Shown here: positions 57,405 through 64,000 of the stretch, in pieces
Position numbering within the stretch: the first letter of the stretch is position 1
How the letters are laid out: every line of letters begins with the position of its first letter
The notes under the pieces: model-generated
Database searches by the model: none
Seen by the model: only the letters and a program-made list of their open reading frames with translations
Told to the model about the DNA's origin: nothing
Program-made: the position numbers and the translations under genes
From: G963667145 sp963667145
GTDB taxonomy: Bacteria > Cloacimonadota > Cloacimonadia > G963667145
Assembly: GCA_963667145.1 (NCBI GenBank)
Contig: OY762943.1
Span: forward strand, 62,001 to 126,000
Direction of reading: 5' to 3'
Length of the DNA: 64,000 bases

Positions 57405-58040
57405 ATGATTCAAAAGAAAATAGACGAGTTGAAAAAAGTGCTAAAGGAGCAAACTTTGCGAATCCAAGAGATGTTGGATATTTGCGAGATTGCTTATAGA
57501 ACTGAGAAAACAGAAGATTTGCCCAATATAAAAGAGTTGGAAAAAAAAGTTGATAGAACTGATTTGGAGTTGGAAAAGCGTGCTTTGTATATTTTGGCGT
57601 TGCAAACTCCACATGCCAAAACTTTGCGTGAAGTGTTGATGATTCGCAAGATTAATACCGATTTGGAGAGAATAGGAGATTTGTGCGATAACAATAGAGT
57701 GATAATAGCTAAGTTACTGAAAATTGACTCCACTAACCTTAAAGATGAGCTTGTTCAGATGCTGGAGAAAACTAAGAAGATGTACACAGATGCTACGAAA
57801 AGTTTTTTTGAGAAAGATAGTACTTTGGCTAAAAAAGTCTGCAAAGAGGACGATGCTGTGGACGAGCTTAAGGACGAGATATTGCGGAAGTTAATAGAAA
57901 ATCAGGTGGAAGTGAGCCGAGCTCTTCTTATCAATAACTTTTCCAAAAACATTGAGAGAATCGCCGATTTGTCCACAAATATAGCTGAGAGCAGTATTTT
58001 TGTGGAAGAAGGCAAAGAAGTAAGACATTGGTTTGAGTAA
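57405..58040 (+). CDS. phoU: PhoU-like phosphate signalling regulator
   Basis: The 211-residue all-helical protein has two three-helix PhoU repeats with the metal-binding E/D signatures in LMIRKINTDLERIGDLCDN and LINNFSKNIERIADLSTNIA. PhoU links PstSCAB to PhoR, keeping the kinase off when phosphate is plentiful. It ends the pst operon at a terminator shared with the convergent BMP gene. Its partner kinase is probably the one at 6865. Confidence 0.92.
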   Translation: MIQKKIDELKKVLKEQTLRIQEMLDICEIAYRTEKTEDLPNIKELEKKVDRTDLELEKRALYILALQTPHAKTLREVLMIRKINTDLERIGDLCDNNRVIIAKLLKIDSTNLKDELVQMLEKTKKMYTDATKSFFEKDSTLAKKVCKEDDAVDELKDEILRKLIENQVEVSRALLINNFSKNIERIADLSTNIAESSIFVEEGKEVRHWFE

Positions 58041-58054
58041 ATTTAGAGACATAA

Positions 58055-58088
58055 AAAAGAGCCTTTTTTCCTGAAAAAAGGCTCTTTT
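58055..58088. terminator. bidirectional terminator between phoU and BMP gene
   Basis: AAAAGAGCCTTTTTTC pairs with GAAAAAAGGCTCTTTT, a 16-bp inverted repeat with T runs on both sides. It serves the plus-strand pst operon and the minus-strand binding-protein gene. Confidence 0.9.
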
Positions 58089-58099
58089 ATATTTGGAAA

Positions 58100-59179
58100 T
58101 TATTTCAAGTTTCCTTTGATGTTGTCCACCAACCAGTCAATTCTAAGCAACTCTTCTGCTGTCATTACTCGATCTTCTTCCACCATCAGTTTTCCATTTT
58201 GGTCATAGAGAGGTCCAACAAAAGGTTCGTAGCCATCGTTGATAATTTCGTCTTTCATCTCTTCCACTTCTTCGATAACGTCTTCAGGAAGTTTTTTGGA
58301 ATAAGGAGCTAAGGCAACAACTTCTTCTTTCAGCCCTGGCCAGTATTCAGTAGGACCTTTGGCTTCCCATGTACCGTTGTAAACTTGTTCGGTGATTTCC
58401 CTGTACATTTTTCCCCAGTTCCAAACTACGGAAGTGAGGCTGTAGTTGGGAGCGTATTCTGACATGTCGGTGTCATGACCTATGCACCATACGCCTGCTG
58501 CTTCGGCGGCTTTTTGAGGACCAGGAGAGTCTCCGCCTTGAGTGATGACATCGCAACCTTGTTCTATCATAGCTTTAGCCGCATCCATTTCTTTCGGAGC
58601 GTTATACCATTCGCCAATCCAAATTATGTTGACAATGGCATCTTCGTTCACGGATTTCACACCGAGAGCAAAAGCGTTGACCATTCTGTAAACTTCAGGA
58701 ATAGGAATAGGCACAACGTAGCCGATTTTGTTGGTCTTGGTCATCATTCCAGCAATGATTCCTGCCAAATACTTGGTTTGATACATTCTGCCGAAGTAAT
58801 TTCCCATATTCGGATTCACCTTGTAACCAGCACACTGCATAAAAGTTACTTCTGGGAATTGTTTGGCAACCTTCAGCGTTTGATCCATAAATCCGAAAGA
58901 GATTGAATAGATAAGGTTACATTTGCTCAACTTTACCATTTGAGTCAAAATCTTGGCAGCGTCGGATGTTGCAGGGACATCTTCCTTTTTCACGATTTTC
59001 TTCACGTACGGTAGAGAGCGAATTTCCTCTATTCCGTGGTCGTGAGCCTCAGCCCATCCAGCATCGGTCACAGTACCACTGTAGATGATACCCACATTTA
59101 ATTCCTTTTTTTCTGAGTTTTCCTTACCACTCAGAAAGGTGACTGATAGAATAAATACCAATAATATCAGTTTTTTCAT
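58100..59179 (-). CDS. BMP family ABC transporter substrate-binding protein
   Basis: The 359-residue protein has a signal peptide (MKKLILLVFILSVTFLSGK) and the basic membrane protein (Med/PnrA) pattern: VGIIYSGTVTDAGWAEAHDH, FMQCAGYKVNPNMGNYFGRM, YQTKYLAGIIAGMMTKTNKI, GYVVPIPIPEVYRMVNAFAL and ITQGGDSPGPQKAAEAAGVW. Homologues bind nucleosides. The rest of the transporter is not adjacent, so this is an orphan binding protein. It ends at the bidirectional terminator and starts divergently from the Rrf2 gene. Confidence 0.88.
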   Translation of the reverse strand: MKKLILLVFILSVTFLSGKENSEKKELNVGIIYSGTVTDAGWAEAHDHGIEEIRSLPYVKKIVKKEDVPATSDAAKILTQMVKLSKCNLIYSISFGFMDQTLKVAKQFPEVTFMQCAGYKVNPNMGNYFGRMYQTKYLAGIIAGMMTKTNKIGYVVPIPIPEVYRMVNAFALGVKSVNEDAIVNIIWIGEWYNAPKEMDAAKAMIEQGCDVITQGGDSPGPQKAAEAAGVWCIGHDTDMSEYAPNYSLTSVVWNWGKMYREITEQVYNGTWEAKGPTEYWPGLKEEVVALAPYSKKLPEDVIEEVEEMKDEIINDGYEPFVGPLYDQNGKLMVEEDRVMTAEELLRIDWLVDNIKGNLK

Positions 59180-59374
59180 TTCTTTCCTCCTTTATTATGC
59201 CTCGTTACGGGCAGTTTTGAAAATTTTGCATATGTAAAAATATGTCAAGGTCTTTTGCTGTTGTGGAATCAGTTGGGCATACTGCAAATGGAGAGAAGCA
59301 GAGGGAGATTGAACCAATTAATTCTTGACAAAATTACTGGGAATTGGAGTGTGAGGAAAACCAAGAGAGGTTAT

Positions 59375-59764
59375 ATGAATTTTTCTACTAAAAGTAGGTA
59401 TGGACTCAGAGCTTTAGCCTACATAGCGAAGTCGAAAAAGCCAGTGTCGTTGCAGTTGATAGCTGGCGAAAAGGAGATGTCGCTGAGCTATTTGGAGCAG
59501 TTGGCATCCAAGCTGAAGAACGCAAAAATTTTGGAGAGCAAACGTGGGAAGTATGGAGGATATATTTTGGCTCGTCCTGCGGATAAAATATATCTTGGCG
59601 AGATTTTGCGTGTGTTGGAGAACGATATTTTGCCAGTTGATTGCTTGAGTGAGCATCAGAAGTGTATCAACGAGACGGATTGCATTTCCAATAAGGTTTT
59701 TAAGAAGATTTACGACAGCATCAAAGAAGTGGTTGATAAGACTACACTACAAGATGTGCTGTGA
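59375..59764 (+). CDS. Rrf2 family transcriptional regulator (IscR-like)
   Basis: The 129-residue protein begins MNFSTKSRYGLRALAYIA, the classic Rrf2 start, with a winged helix and GKYGGYILARPADKIYLGEI. Cysteines C90, C97 and C103 match the [Fe-S] ligands of IscR (spacing C-x6-C-x5-C versus x5-x5), so it probably senses cluster status. A longer frame from 59255 extends 40 residues upstream but is not conserved-looking, and a GAGAGG site precedes ATG 59375. TTGACA at 59325-59330 may be its promoter. It lies 15 bases before nifS. Confidence 0.9.
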   Translation: MNFSTKSRYGLRALAYIAKSKKPVSLQLIAGEKEMSLSYLEQLASKLKNAKILESKRGKYGGYILARPADKIYLGEILRVLENDILPVDCLSEHQKCINETDCISNKVFKKIYDSIKEVVDKTTLQDVL

Positions 59765-59779
59765 TTTTCGGGAGGAATT

Positions 59780-60934
59780 ATGATTTATATGGACAATTCG
59801 GCTACCACCAAGGTTCGCCCTGAGGTTGTGCAGGCGATGTTGCCTTGTTTCACGGAACAATTTGGCAATCCTTCCAGCATTTATCACACATCTGGTGCGG
59901 ATGCAGGCAAGTTGATAGAAACATCCCGTGAGACGATAGCAAGGTGCATCGGTGCGAAATCCAACGAAATCTATTTTACTGCTGGTGGCACAGAGAGTGA
60001 CAACTGGGCGGTTAGAAGCGTTGCTTATGCTCTGAAAAATAAGGGCAAGCGTCTGATTACGTCCAAGATAGAACATCACGCTGTTTTGCACTCTTTTGAG
60101 ATTTTGGAAGCTGAGGGATTTGATGTTGTTTATTTGGATGTGAATGAATATGGACAGGTCGATTTGGAGCAACTGCGTGCAGAGATAAACGACGAGACGA
60201 CCTTGGTGTCGATTATGATGGTGAACAACGAGGTTGGCACAGTGCAGCCTGTGGAGGAGATAGCTAAGATTGCTCATGAGAGTGGTGCTTTGTTTCACAC
60301 GGACGCAGTGCAAGGTTTGGGCAGTTTTGAGATTGACGTCCACAAGATAGGGGCAGATTTGGCGAGCTTTTCCGCACATAAGATTTATGGTCCGAAAGGA
60401 GTTGGAGCTCTCTATGTGAACAGCAAAGTGAATATTCAGCCGCTTATCGTGGGAGGAGCACAGGAGCGTAAAAAGAGGGCTGGCACGGAAAATGTTCCGG
60501 GAATTGTGGGTTTTGCCAAAGCGTTGGAGTTGCTCGACGGCGATTTGCAGTCTCATCAAAAGCATTTGCGAGAGATGAGCAGTTTGCTTATTAAGCGAAT
60601 TACTAACGAAATAGATAATGCTATTCTTACAGGACATCCGAGCGAGCGACATCCAGGAATCGCCAGTTTTTGTTTTGAATTTGCAGAAGGAGAGGCGATA
60701 ATTTTGGATTTGAATTTCGCGGGAATTTCCGCTTCCACAGGTTCAGCATGCACAACTGGCAAAGCAGGAGCGTCCCATGTGTTACAGGCTATGGGCATCT
60801 CCGATATGATTTCGCACGGCTCACTTCGTTTGTCTGTGGGCTATTTCAACACGCTGGAAGAGGTTGACACGGTGGTTGAAGTTTTGAAGAAAAGTATAAA
60901 AAGGTTAAGAAAAATGTCTCCTTTGTGTGATTAG
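59780..60934 (+). CDS. cysteine desulfurase (NifS/IscS)
   Basis: The 384-residue PLP enzyme takes sulfur from cysteine for Fe-S cluster assembly. It has YMDNSATTKVRPEVVQAM, AGGTESDNWAV, the Schiff-base lysine K201 in SAHKIYGPKGVG, and the catalytic C324 in STGSACTTGKAG, the NifS-type active loop. GGGAGGAATT precedes the ATG. It is in the order rrf2-nifS-nifU-cysK, typical of anaerobic NifSU systems. Confidence 0.95.
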   Translation: MIYMDNSATTKVRPEVVQAMLPCFTEQFGNPSSIYHTSGADAGKLIETSRETIARCIGAKSNEIYFTAGGTESDNWAVRSVAYALKNKGKRLITSKIEHHAVLHSFEILEAEGFDVVYLDVNEYGQVDLEQLRAEINDETTLVSIMMVNNEVGTVQPVEEIAKIAHESGALFHTDAVQGLGSFEIDVHKIGADLASFSAHKIYGPKGVGALYVNSKVNIQPLIVGGAQERKKRAGTENVPGIVGFAKALELLDGDLQSHQKHLREMSSLLIKRITNEIDNAILTGHPSERHPGIASFCFEFAEGEAIILDLNFAGISASTGSACTTGKAGASHVLQAMGISDMISHGSLRLSVGYFNTLEEVDTVVEVLKKSIKRLRKMSPLCD

Positions 60935-60966
60935 CGGGAGAAAAGATAAATTTTTAGGAGAGTAAT

Positions 60967-61383
60967 ATGTATTCAGAAAAGGTGTTGGATCATTTCCAAA
61001 ATCCACGAAATGTGGGGAAGATAGATGATGCCGATGGCATTGGAGAGATTGGTAGTGCTCAGTGTGGCGACATCATGAAGATTTACATCAAGGTGGACGA
61101 GAACGAGGTGATAACTGACTTGAAATTCCAGACTTACGGTTGTGGAGCGGCTGTTGCTTCGTCTTCTGTGGCTTCCACCATGTTGATTGGCAAAAGCATT
61201 GATGAAGCTCTGAAATTCAAAAACAGAGATGCGTTGGTGGCTCTTGGCGGTTTGCCGACGGAGAAGGTGCATTGTTCCGTGTTGGCAGAGGACGCCATCA
61301 GAGCGGCGATTTGGGATTATAGTCAGAAGACAGGGAAAAAATTTGAGGGGTTGAAAAATTATGAGCCAGATACAAGCCACTAA
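60967..61383 (+). CDS. NifU/IscU-like Fe-S scaffold
   Basis: The 138-residue scaffold has the three cluster-holding cysteines C33 (SAQCGDIMKI, with the neighbouring Asp), C59 (TYGCGAAVASSS) and C103 (VHCSVLAEDA). The start MYSEKVLDHFQNPRNVG is characteristic. Unlike full NifU there are no ferredoxin-like or C-terminal NifU domains. It receives sulfur from NifS and passes clusters on. It overlaps cysK by 23 bases. Confidence 0.95.
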   Translation: MYSEKVLDHFQNPRNVGKIDDADGIGEIGSAQCGDIMKIYIKVDENEVITDLKFQTYGCGAAVASSSVASTMLIGKSIDEALKFKNRDALVALGGLPTEKVHCSVLAEDAIRAAIWDYSQKTGKKFEGLKNYEPDTSH

Positions 61384-62266
61384 TTTATTGGAATGCATAG
61401 GCAATACGCCTTTGGTACGACTGAGAAATATCGAGAAAAACACTGGAGTGAAGATTTTTGCCAAATTGGAGTTTATGAACCCTGGTGGTTCTATCAAAGA
61501 CCGACCTGCAATGATGATGATAAAGGACGGGATAGAAAGCGGTAAGCTCACCAAGGACAAGACGATTATTGAGGCGACTTCGGGAAATACGGGTGTTGGC
61601 TTGGCGATGATAGCCGCTCACCTTGGATATAAATGCAAGATTGTGATGAGCAGTTCTGTCAGTCAGGAACGTATTCAGATTTTGGAAGGATTTGGAGTGG
61701 AAGTTGTGCTGTCCGATGCGGAAAAAGGCACTGACGGAGCGATTTGCAAACTGAGAGAGATAGTGGCTAATGAGCCAGGCAAATATTTTTATCCCGACCA
61801 GTTTAGCAATCCTGCAAATCCTTTGTCGCACTACGTGGGAACAGCACCAGAAATTTATGAGCAACTGGATGGGAAGTTGGACTATTTTGTCGCTGGCATG
61901 GGTTCCACGGGTACACTGATGGGGTGTGGAGACTACTTCCGAGAGAAAAACAAGAATATCAAAATAATCGGGTTAGAACCACACCTGAAGCATAATCTGC
62001 AAGGTTTGAAGAATATGGTTGAGTCTGTGAAGCCCAAAATATATCAGGTGCATAAATTAGACCAAGTCAGGAGTATTTTCTGCAAAGAATCTTATGACAT
62101 GACCAGAAGATTAGCTGCGGAGGAAGGTCTCTTTGTTGGCATGAGTTCAGGAGCTAATGTATTAGGTTCGTTGCAATTAGCAAAAGAGCTGAACGAAGGT
62201 GTGATAGTCACTGTTTTGACGGACAGAGGCGATAGATATTTGTCAACAGACCTGTTTAGGTACTGA
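61361..62266 (+). CDS. cysteine synthase
   Basis: The 301-residue PLP fold-type II enzyme joins O-acetylserine (or a related acceptor) and sulfide to cysteine. It has ECIGNTPLVRL, the Schiff-base lysine K46 in NPGGSIKDRPA, the phosphate loop EATSGNTGVGLAM and the GMGSTGTLMG loop. The GGSIKDRP context is typical of the CysK/CBS-like bacterial branch. Its position behind nifU supplies the cysteine that NifS consumes. Substrate (O-acetyl- or O-phosphoserine) is not decided by sequence alone. Confidence 0.9.
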   Translation: MSQIQATNLLECIGNTPLVRLRNIEKNTGVKIFAKLEFMNPGGSIKDRPAMMMIKDGIESGKLTKDKTIIEATSGNTGVGLAMIAAHLGYKCKIVMSSSVSQERIQILEGFGVEVVLSDAEKGTDGAICKLREIVANEPGKYFYPDQFSNPANPLSHYVGTAPEIYEQLDGKLDYFVAGMGSTGTLMGCGDYFREKNKNIKIIGLEPHLKHNLQGLKNMVESVKPKIYQVHKLDQVRSIFCKESYDMTRRLAAEEGLFVGMSSGANVLGSLQLAKELNEGVIVTVLTDRGDRYLSTDLFRY

Positions 62267-62359
62267 TTTTGCTATCTTTTAGGTGATTAAAATTTTCCAA
62301 ATACAAAAATCTTGACATCGGATGTGTGAAATTTTGACTTGTTTCGTTTGAAGATTTTT

Positions 62360-62435
62360 GGACCTATAGCTCAGTTGGTAGAGCTTCCGGCTCATAACCG
62401 GACGGTCAGTGGTTCGAATCCACTTGGGTCCACCA
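62360..62435 (+). tRNA. tRNA-Met (CAT)
   Basis: The 76-nt gene has acceptor GGACCTA / TGGGTCC, D arm TAGCTCAGTTGGTAGAGCT, anticodon stem TCCGG / CCGGA with loop CTCATAA giving CAT, T arm AGTGGTTCGAATCCACT and encoded CCA. The paired first base (G-C) makes it elongator Met or Ile2 (lysidine), not initiator. TTGACA lies at 62312-62317. Confidence 0.93.
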
Positions 62436-62537
62436 TTTTATTTATAAATAAGGAGTTCAAAATTGTGTTAAATTTTGTTGATTGCAAAAATAGTTTAACA
62501 GATTTTGACCCTTTTTTTCATTGGAAAAGAATGAGGA

Positions 62538-63089
62538 ATGTCAGTGCGTGTAGGTGAATTGTTGTCAGAGTACAGAAGCTCTATCGGTAAGAGTTTGGAA
62601 GAGGTCTCTCTTTCCACGAGAATTCCTGTGGATACTTTGGCTCTGATAGAGGCGAACGACAAAGATTATTATGAAAATAGTTCGCTCGCTAGGAATTTTA
62701 TTTATACCTATGCCCGATTGATTGGAGCTGACACACAAAAGATTTTGGACGCGTTCGATTCAGAATATATGGGCAAGAAGAAGGTTAAAGAGAGCCTTGG
62801 GAATTTCACGGACAAAAAGAGCATCTGGAGTAGTAAGTGGTGTTTGTATGGGTTGCCCATTTTGGTTGCGTGTGTGATTATGATTTCCGTTACGGGCTAC
62901 ATCTATGATAATTTTGAAATGAAGATTTTTGTTAATGACAAGAGCGAAAAAGAGCTTCAGATGAGTGCGGACAAAGAAAAAGAGATGGAGCTTATGCAGA
63001 CGAGGATTTTGCTCGCCGATAGCACCGACTATGTTGGCACGCTCGTTATGAGCAAGGACAATCCGATGAATGTGGATATGAACCCTTAG
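62538..63089 (+). CDS. RodZ-like protein with cytoplasmic helix-turn-helix
   Basis: The 183-residue protein has a RodZ/HTH_25 domain (VGELLSEYRSSIGKSLEEVS, then SARNFIYTYARLIG-like helix), a basic stretch, a single membrane helix (about 100-124, CLYGLPILVACVIMISVTGYI) and a short periplasmic part. RodZ links MreB filaments to the wall machinery. The periplasmic domain is much shorter than in E. coli RodZ. No mre gene is adjacent; the window's bactofilin is far. GAGGA precedes the ATG directly. Confidence 0.75.
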   Translation: MSVRVGELLSEYRSSIGKSLEEVSLSTRIPVDTLALIEANDKDYYENSSLARNFIYTYARLIGADTQKILDAFDSEYMGKKKVKESLGNFTDKKSIWSSKWCLYGLPILVACVIMISVTGYIYDNFEMKIFVNDKSEKELQMSADKEKEMELMQTRILLADSTDYVGTLVMSKDNPMNVDMNP

Positions 63090-63109
63090 TTTCTTGAGAG
63101 TACAAAAAA

Positions 63110-63391
63110 ATGATAAATGTAGATGAAGTAAAAAAGATTGCTGAACTTTGCAAACTCGATTTCGCTAATCCCGAGAAGTTCACTAAGGGGTTTGATGAAA
63201 TTTTGGAGTATGTGAAAGCTATTGGAGACGTAGAGTCTTCTGCCGAAATTTCTACCAAAGGTTGCTTGCAATATGACGATTTGCGTGATGATGTTTTGGA
63301 GGGATCTTTCGACAGGCAACAGGCACTGCTCAATAAGCAATCTGAGGATTCTGAGGTCTATTTTAGCGTTCCGAAGACAGTGGAACGTTAG
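63110..63391 (+). CDS. gatC: aspartyl/glutamyl-tRNA amidotransferase subunit C
   Basis: The 93-residue protein has the GatC pattern: VDEVKKIAELCKLDFANPEK, FDEILEYVKAIGDVE and the C-terminal FSVPKTVER. GatC stabilises GatAB, which converts Glu-tRNA-Gln to Gln-tRNA-Gln. gatA and gatB are not in view; they may follow elsewhere. It precedes the radical SAM gene by six bases. Confidence 0.88.
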   Translation: MINVDEVKKIAELCKLDFANPEKFTKGFDEILEYVKAIGDVESSAEISTKGCLQYDDLRDDVLEGSFDRQQALLNKQSEDSEVYFSVPKTVER

Positions 63392-63397
63392 TCTTTT

Positions 63398-64000
63398 ATG
63401 AAGTACATTTTTGGTCCTATCTCGTCTAGAAGATTGGGGCTTTCCTTGGGCGTTGACATCGTTCCCTACAAGCATTGCAGTTTCGATTGCGTATATTGTG
63501 AAGCGGGGAAAACCACATGCTTGGCTACTAAGCGTTCGGAACTTGTGCCAACTGAAGAAGTTATAGCTGAGATGGACGAGTACCTTTCCAGTTATCCCAA
63601 ACTGGATTTTGTCACTTTTTCTGGGAACGGCGAACCTGCTTTATCCACGAGTTTGGAAAAAATCACCGACTTCATGAAGCAAAAATTTCCGCAGTATAAA
63701 CTTTGTTTGATTACCAATTCTTCTTCTTATTTGGAGCCACGTGTGGACGTTTTGGTGCCTTCTTTGGATGCGGTTAGTCAGGAAATTTTTGAGAAAGTTA
63801 ATCGTCCTGCCAAAGGAGTTTTGGCGGAAGATATTGTGCGGAAATTGGCTGATTTCCAAAAGGCTTTTTCAGGCGAGATGTGGTTGGAAATATTTTTTGT
63901 TTCAGGAGTTAACGACACTTGTGATGAATTGGACAAACTCGTTGAAGCTGTGCAAAAGATTAAGCCGAACCGTGTGCAGTTGAATACGCTTGACCGCCCA
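63398..64000 (+). CDS. radical SAM protein (COG0731 type), 3' part cut by window edge
   Basis: The first 201 residues begin KYIFGPISSRRLGLSLGVDI and hold the [4Fe-4S] motif C27-x3-C31-x2-C34 (HCSFDCVYCEAG), the TFSGNGEPALS GGE-like motif and SLDAVSQEIFEKVNRP. This matches the COG0731 group of radical SAM proteins, relatives of the wybutosine enzyme TYW1; the reaction is unknown in most bacteria. The frame is open at the right edge. The start ATG follows gatC by six bases. Confidence 0.87.
   Translation, partial: MKYIFGPISSRRLGLSLGVDIVPYKHCSFDCVYCEAGKTTCLATKRSELVPTEEVIAEMDEYLSSYPKLDFVTFSGNGEPALSTSLEKITDFMKQKFPQYKLCLITNSSSYLEPRVDVLVPSLDAVSQEIFEKVNRPAKGVLAEDIVRKLADFQKAFSGEMWLEIFFVSGVNDTCDELDKLVEAVQKIKPNRVQLNTLDRP

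Noticed and set aside
59255..59374. 40-residue N-terminal extension of the Rrf2 regulator
   Set aside because: The Rrf2 family starts at MxxSTKxRYGLRA; the extension has no ribosome site and overlaps the promoter region.
59843..59862. parS-like TGTTTCACGGAACA in the nifS coding sequence
   Set aside because: It matches the left arm of the ParB site but the right arm is short and different; it lies in conserved codons far from parAB. I could not find a proper parS in the window.

Overview
The window is an AT-rich, gene-dense stretch of a bacterial chromosome on which nearly every gene has a recognisable family. Shine-Dalgarno sequences are common (AAGGAG/GGAGG). The cell appears to have an outer membrane: there are lipoboxes, two Spy/CpxP-like or Spy-associated exported proteins, a probable beta-barrel protein and signal peptides. 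No rRNA, phage, IS element or CRISPR array is visible. The phylum cannot be fixed from this sequence. The gene mix (bactofilin, split GlyS, PPDK plus a divergent PEP carboxykinase, CstA, amino-acid degradation) would suit an uncultivated anaerobic lineage of the FCB type such as Cloacimonadota, but that is a guess.

Layout. 1-2925 (minus): a probable AtpI running off the left edge, bactofilin, an M23 endopeptidase, ParB and ParA, all overlapping or tightly packed. 3118-4626: an NCS2 nucleobase permease and tRNA-Val. 4627-5419: a repeat-filled non-coding region. 5420-8494: rpsU, CvpA, then a PhoB/PhoR-like two-component pair coupled to a very small sigma factor. 8574-14598: tRNA-Ala, threonine aldolase with HisD, then CstA, a 92-aa protein, an ArsA-like ATPase and a membrane-anchored unknown. 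14716-25532: hexose-phosphate mutase, GlyS, Smg-like protein, TopA, PEP carboxykinase and PPDK. 25581-26133: a second copy of the structured repeat. 26134-34647: aconitase, a three-helix membrane protein, cysteine desulfidase, a TPR/lipoprotein/barrel group, isocitrate dehydrogenase with cofactor residues that predict NAD use, and a formiminotransferase. 34644-37083 (minus): a Fic protein with two poorly known proteins, the most AT-rich and island-like part. 37241-41284: HrcA, CapA-like phosphatase and HtpG, the last behind a CIRCE-like operator. 41359-43376 (minus): an ECF sigma/anti-sigma pair with Spy-like and Cys-rich exported proteins. 43622-50504: adenine deaminase, YihY, RpoD and an EF-G paralogue. 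50641-53884: tRNA-Leu, trigger factor, ClpP, ClpX. 53942-58040: pstSCAB-phoU behind a four-repeat Pho-type box. 58100-64000: BMP-family binding protein, Rrf2-NifS-NifU-CysK, tRNA-Met, RodZ-like protein, GatC and a radical SAM protein cut by the right edge.

The genes fit together in several circuits: PhoBR (6176-8028) probably reads phosphate and acts on the box before pstS; HrcA (37241) probably acts on the CIRCE before htpG; the ECF sigma probably drives its own envelope-stress operon; the Rrf2 regulator probably controls Fe-S and cysteine synthesis.

The most novel-looking item is a roughly 185-bp intergenic repeat present twice (4674-4918 and 25660-25888). Its nested stems are conserved, its apical loop varies, and a hairpin at its left end keeps its position and shape while its sequence differs between copies.
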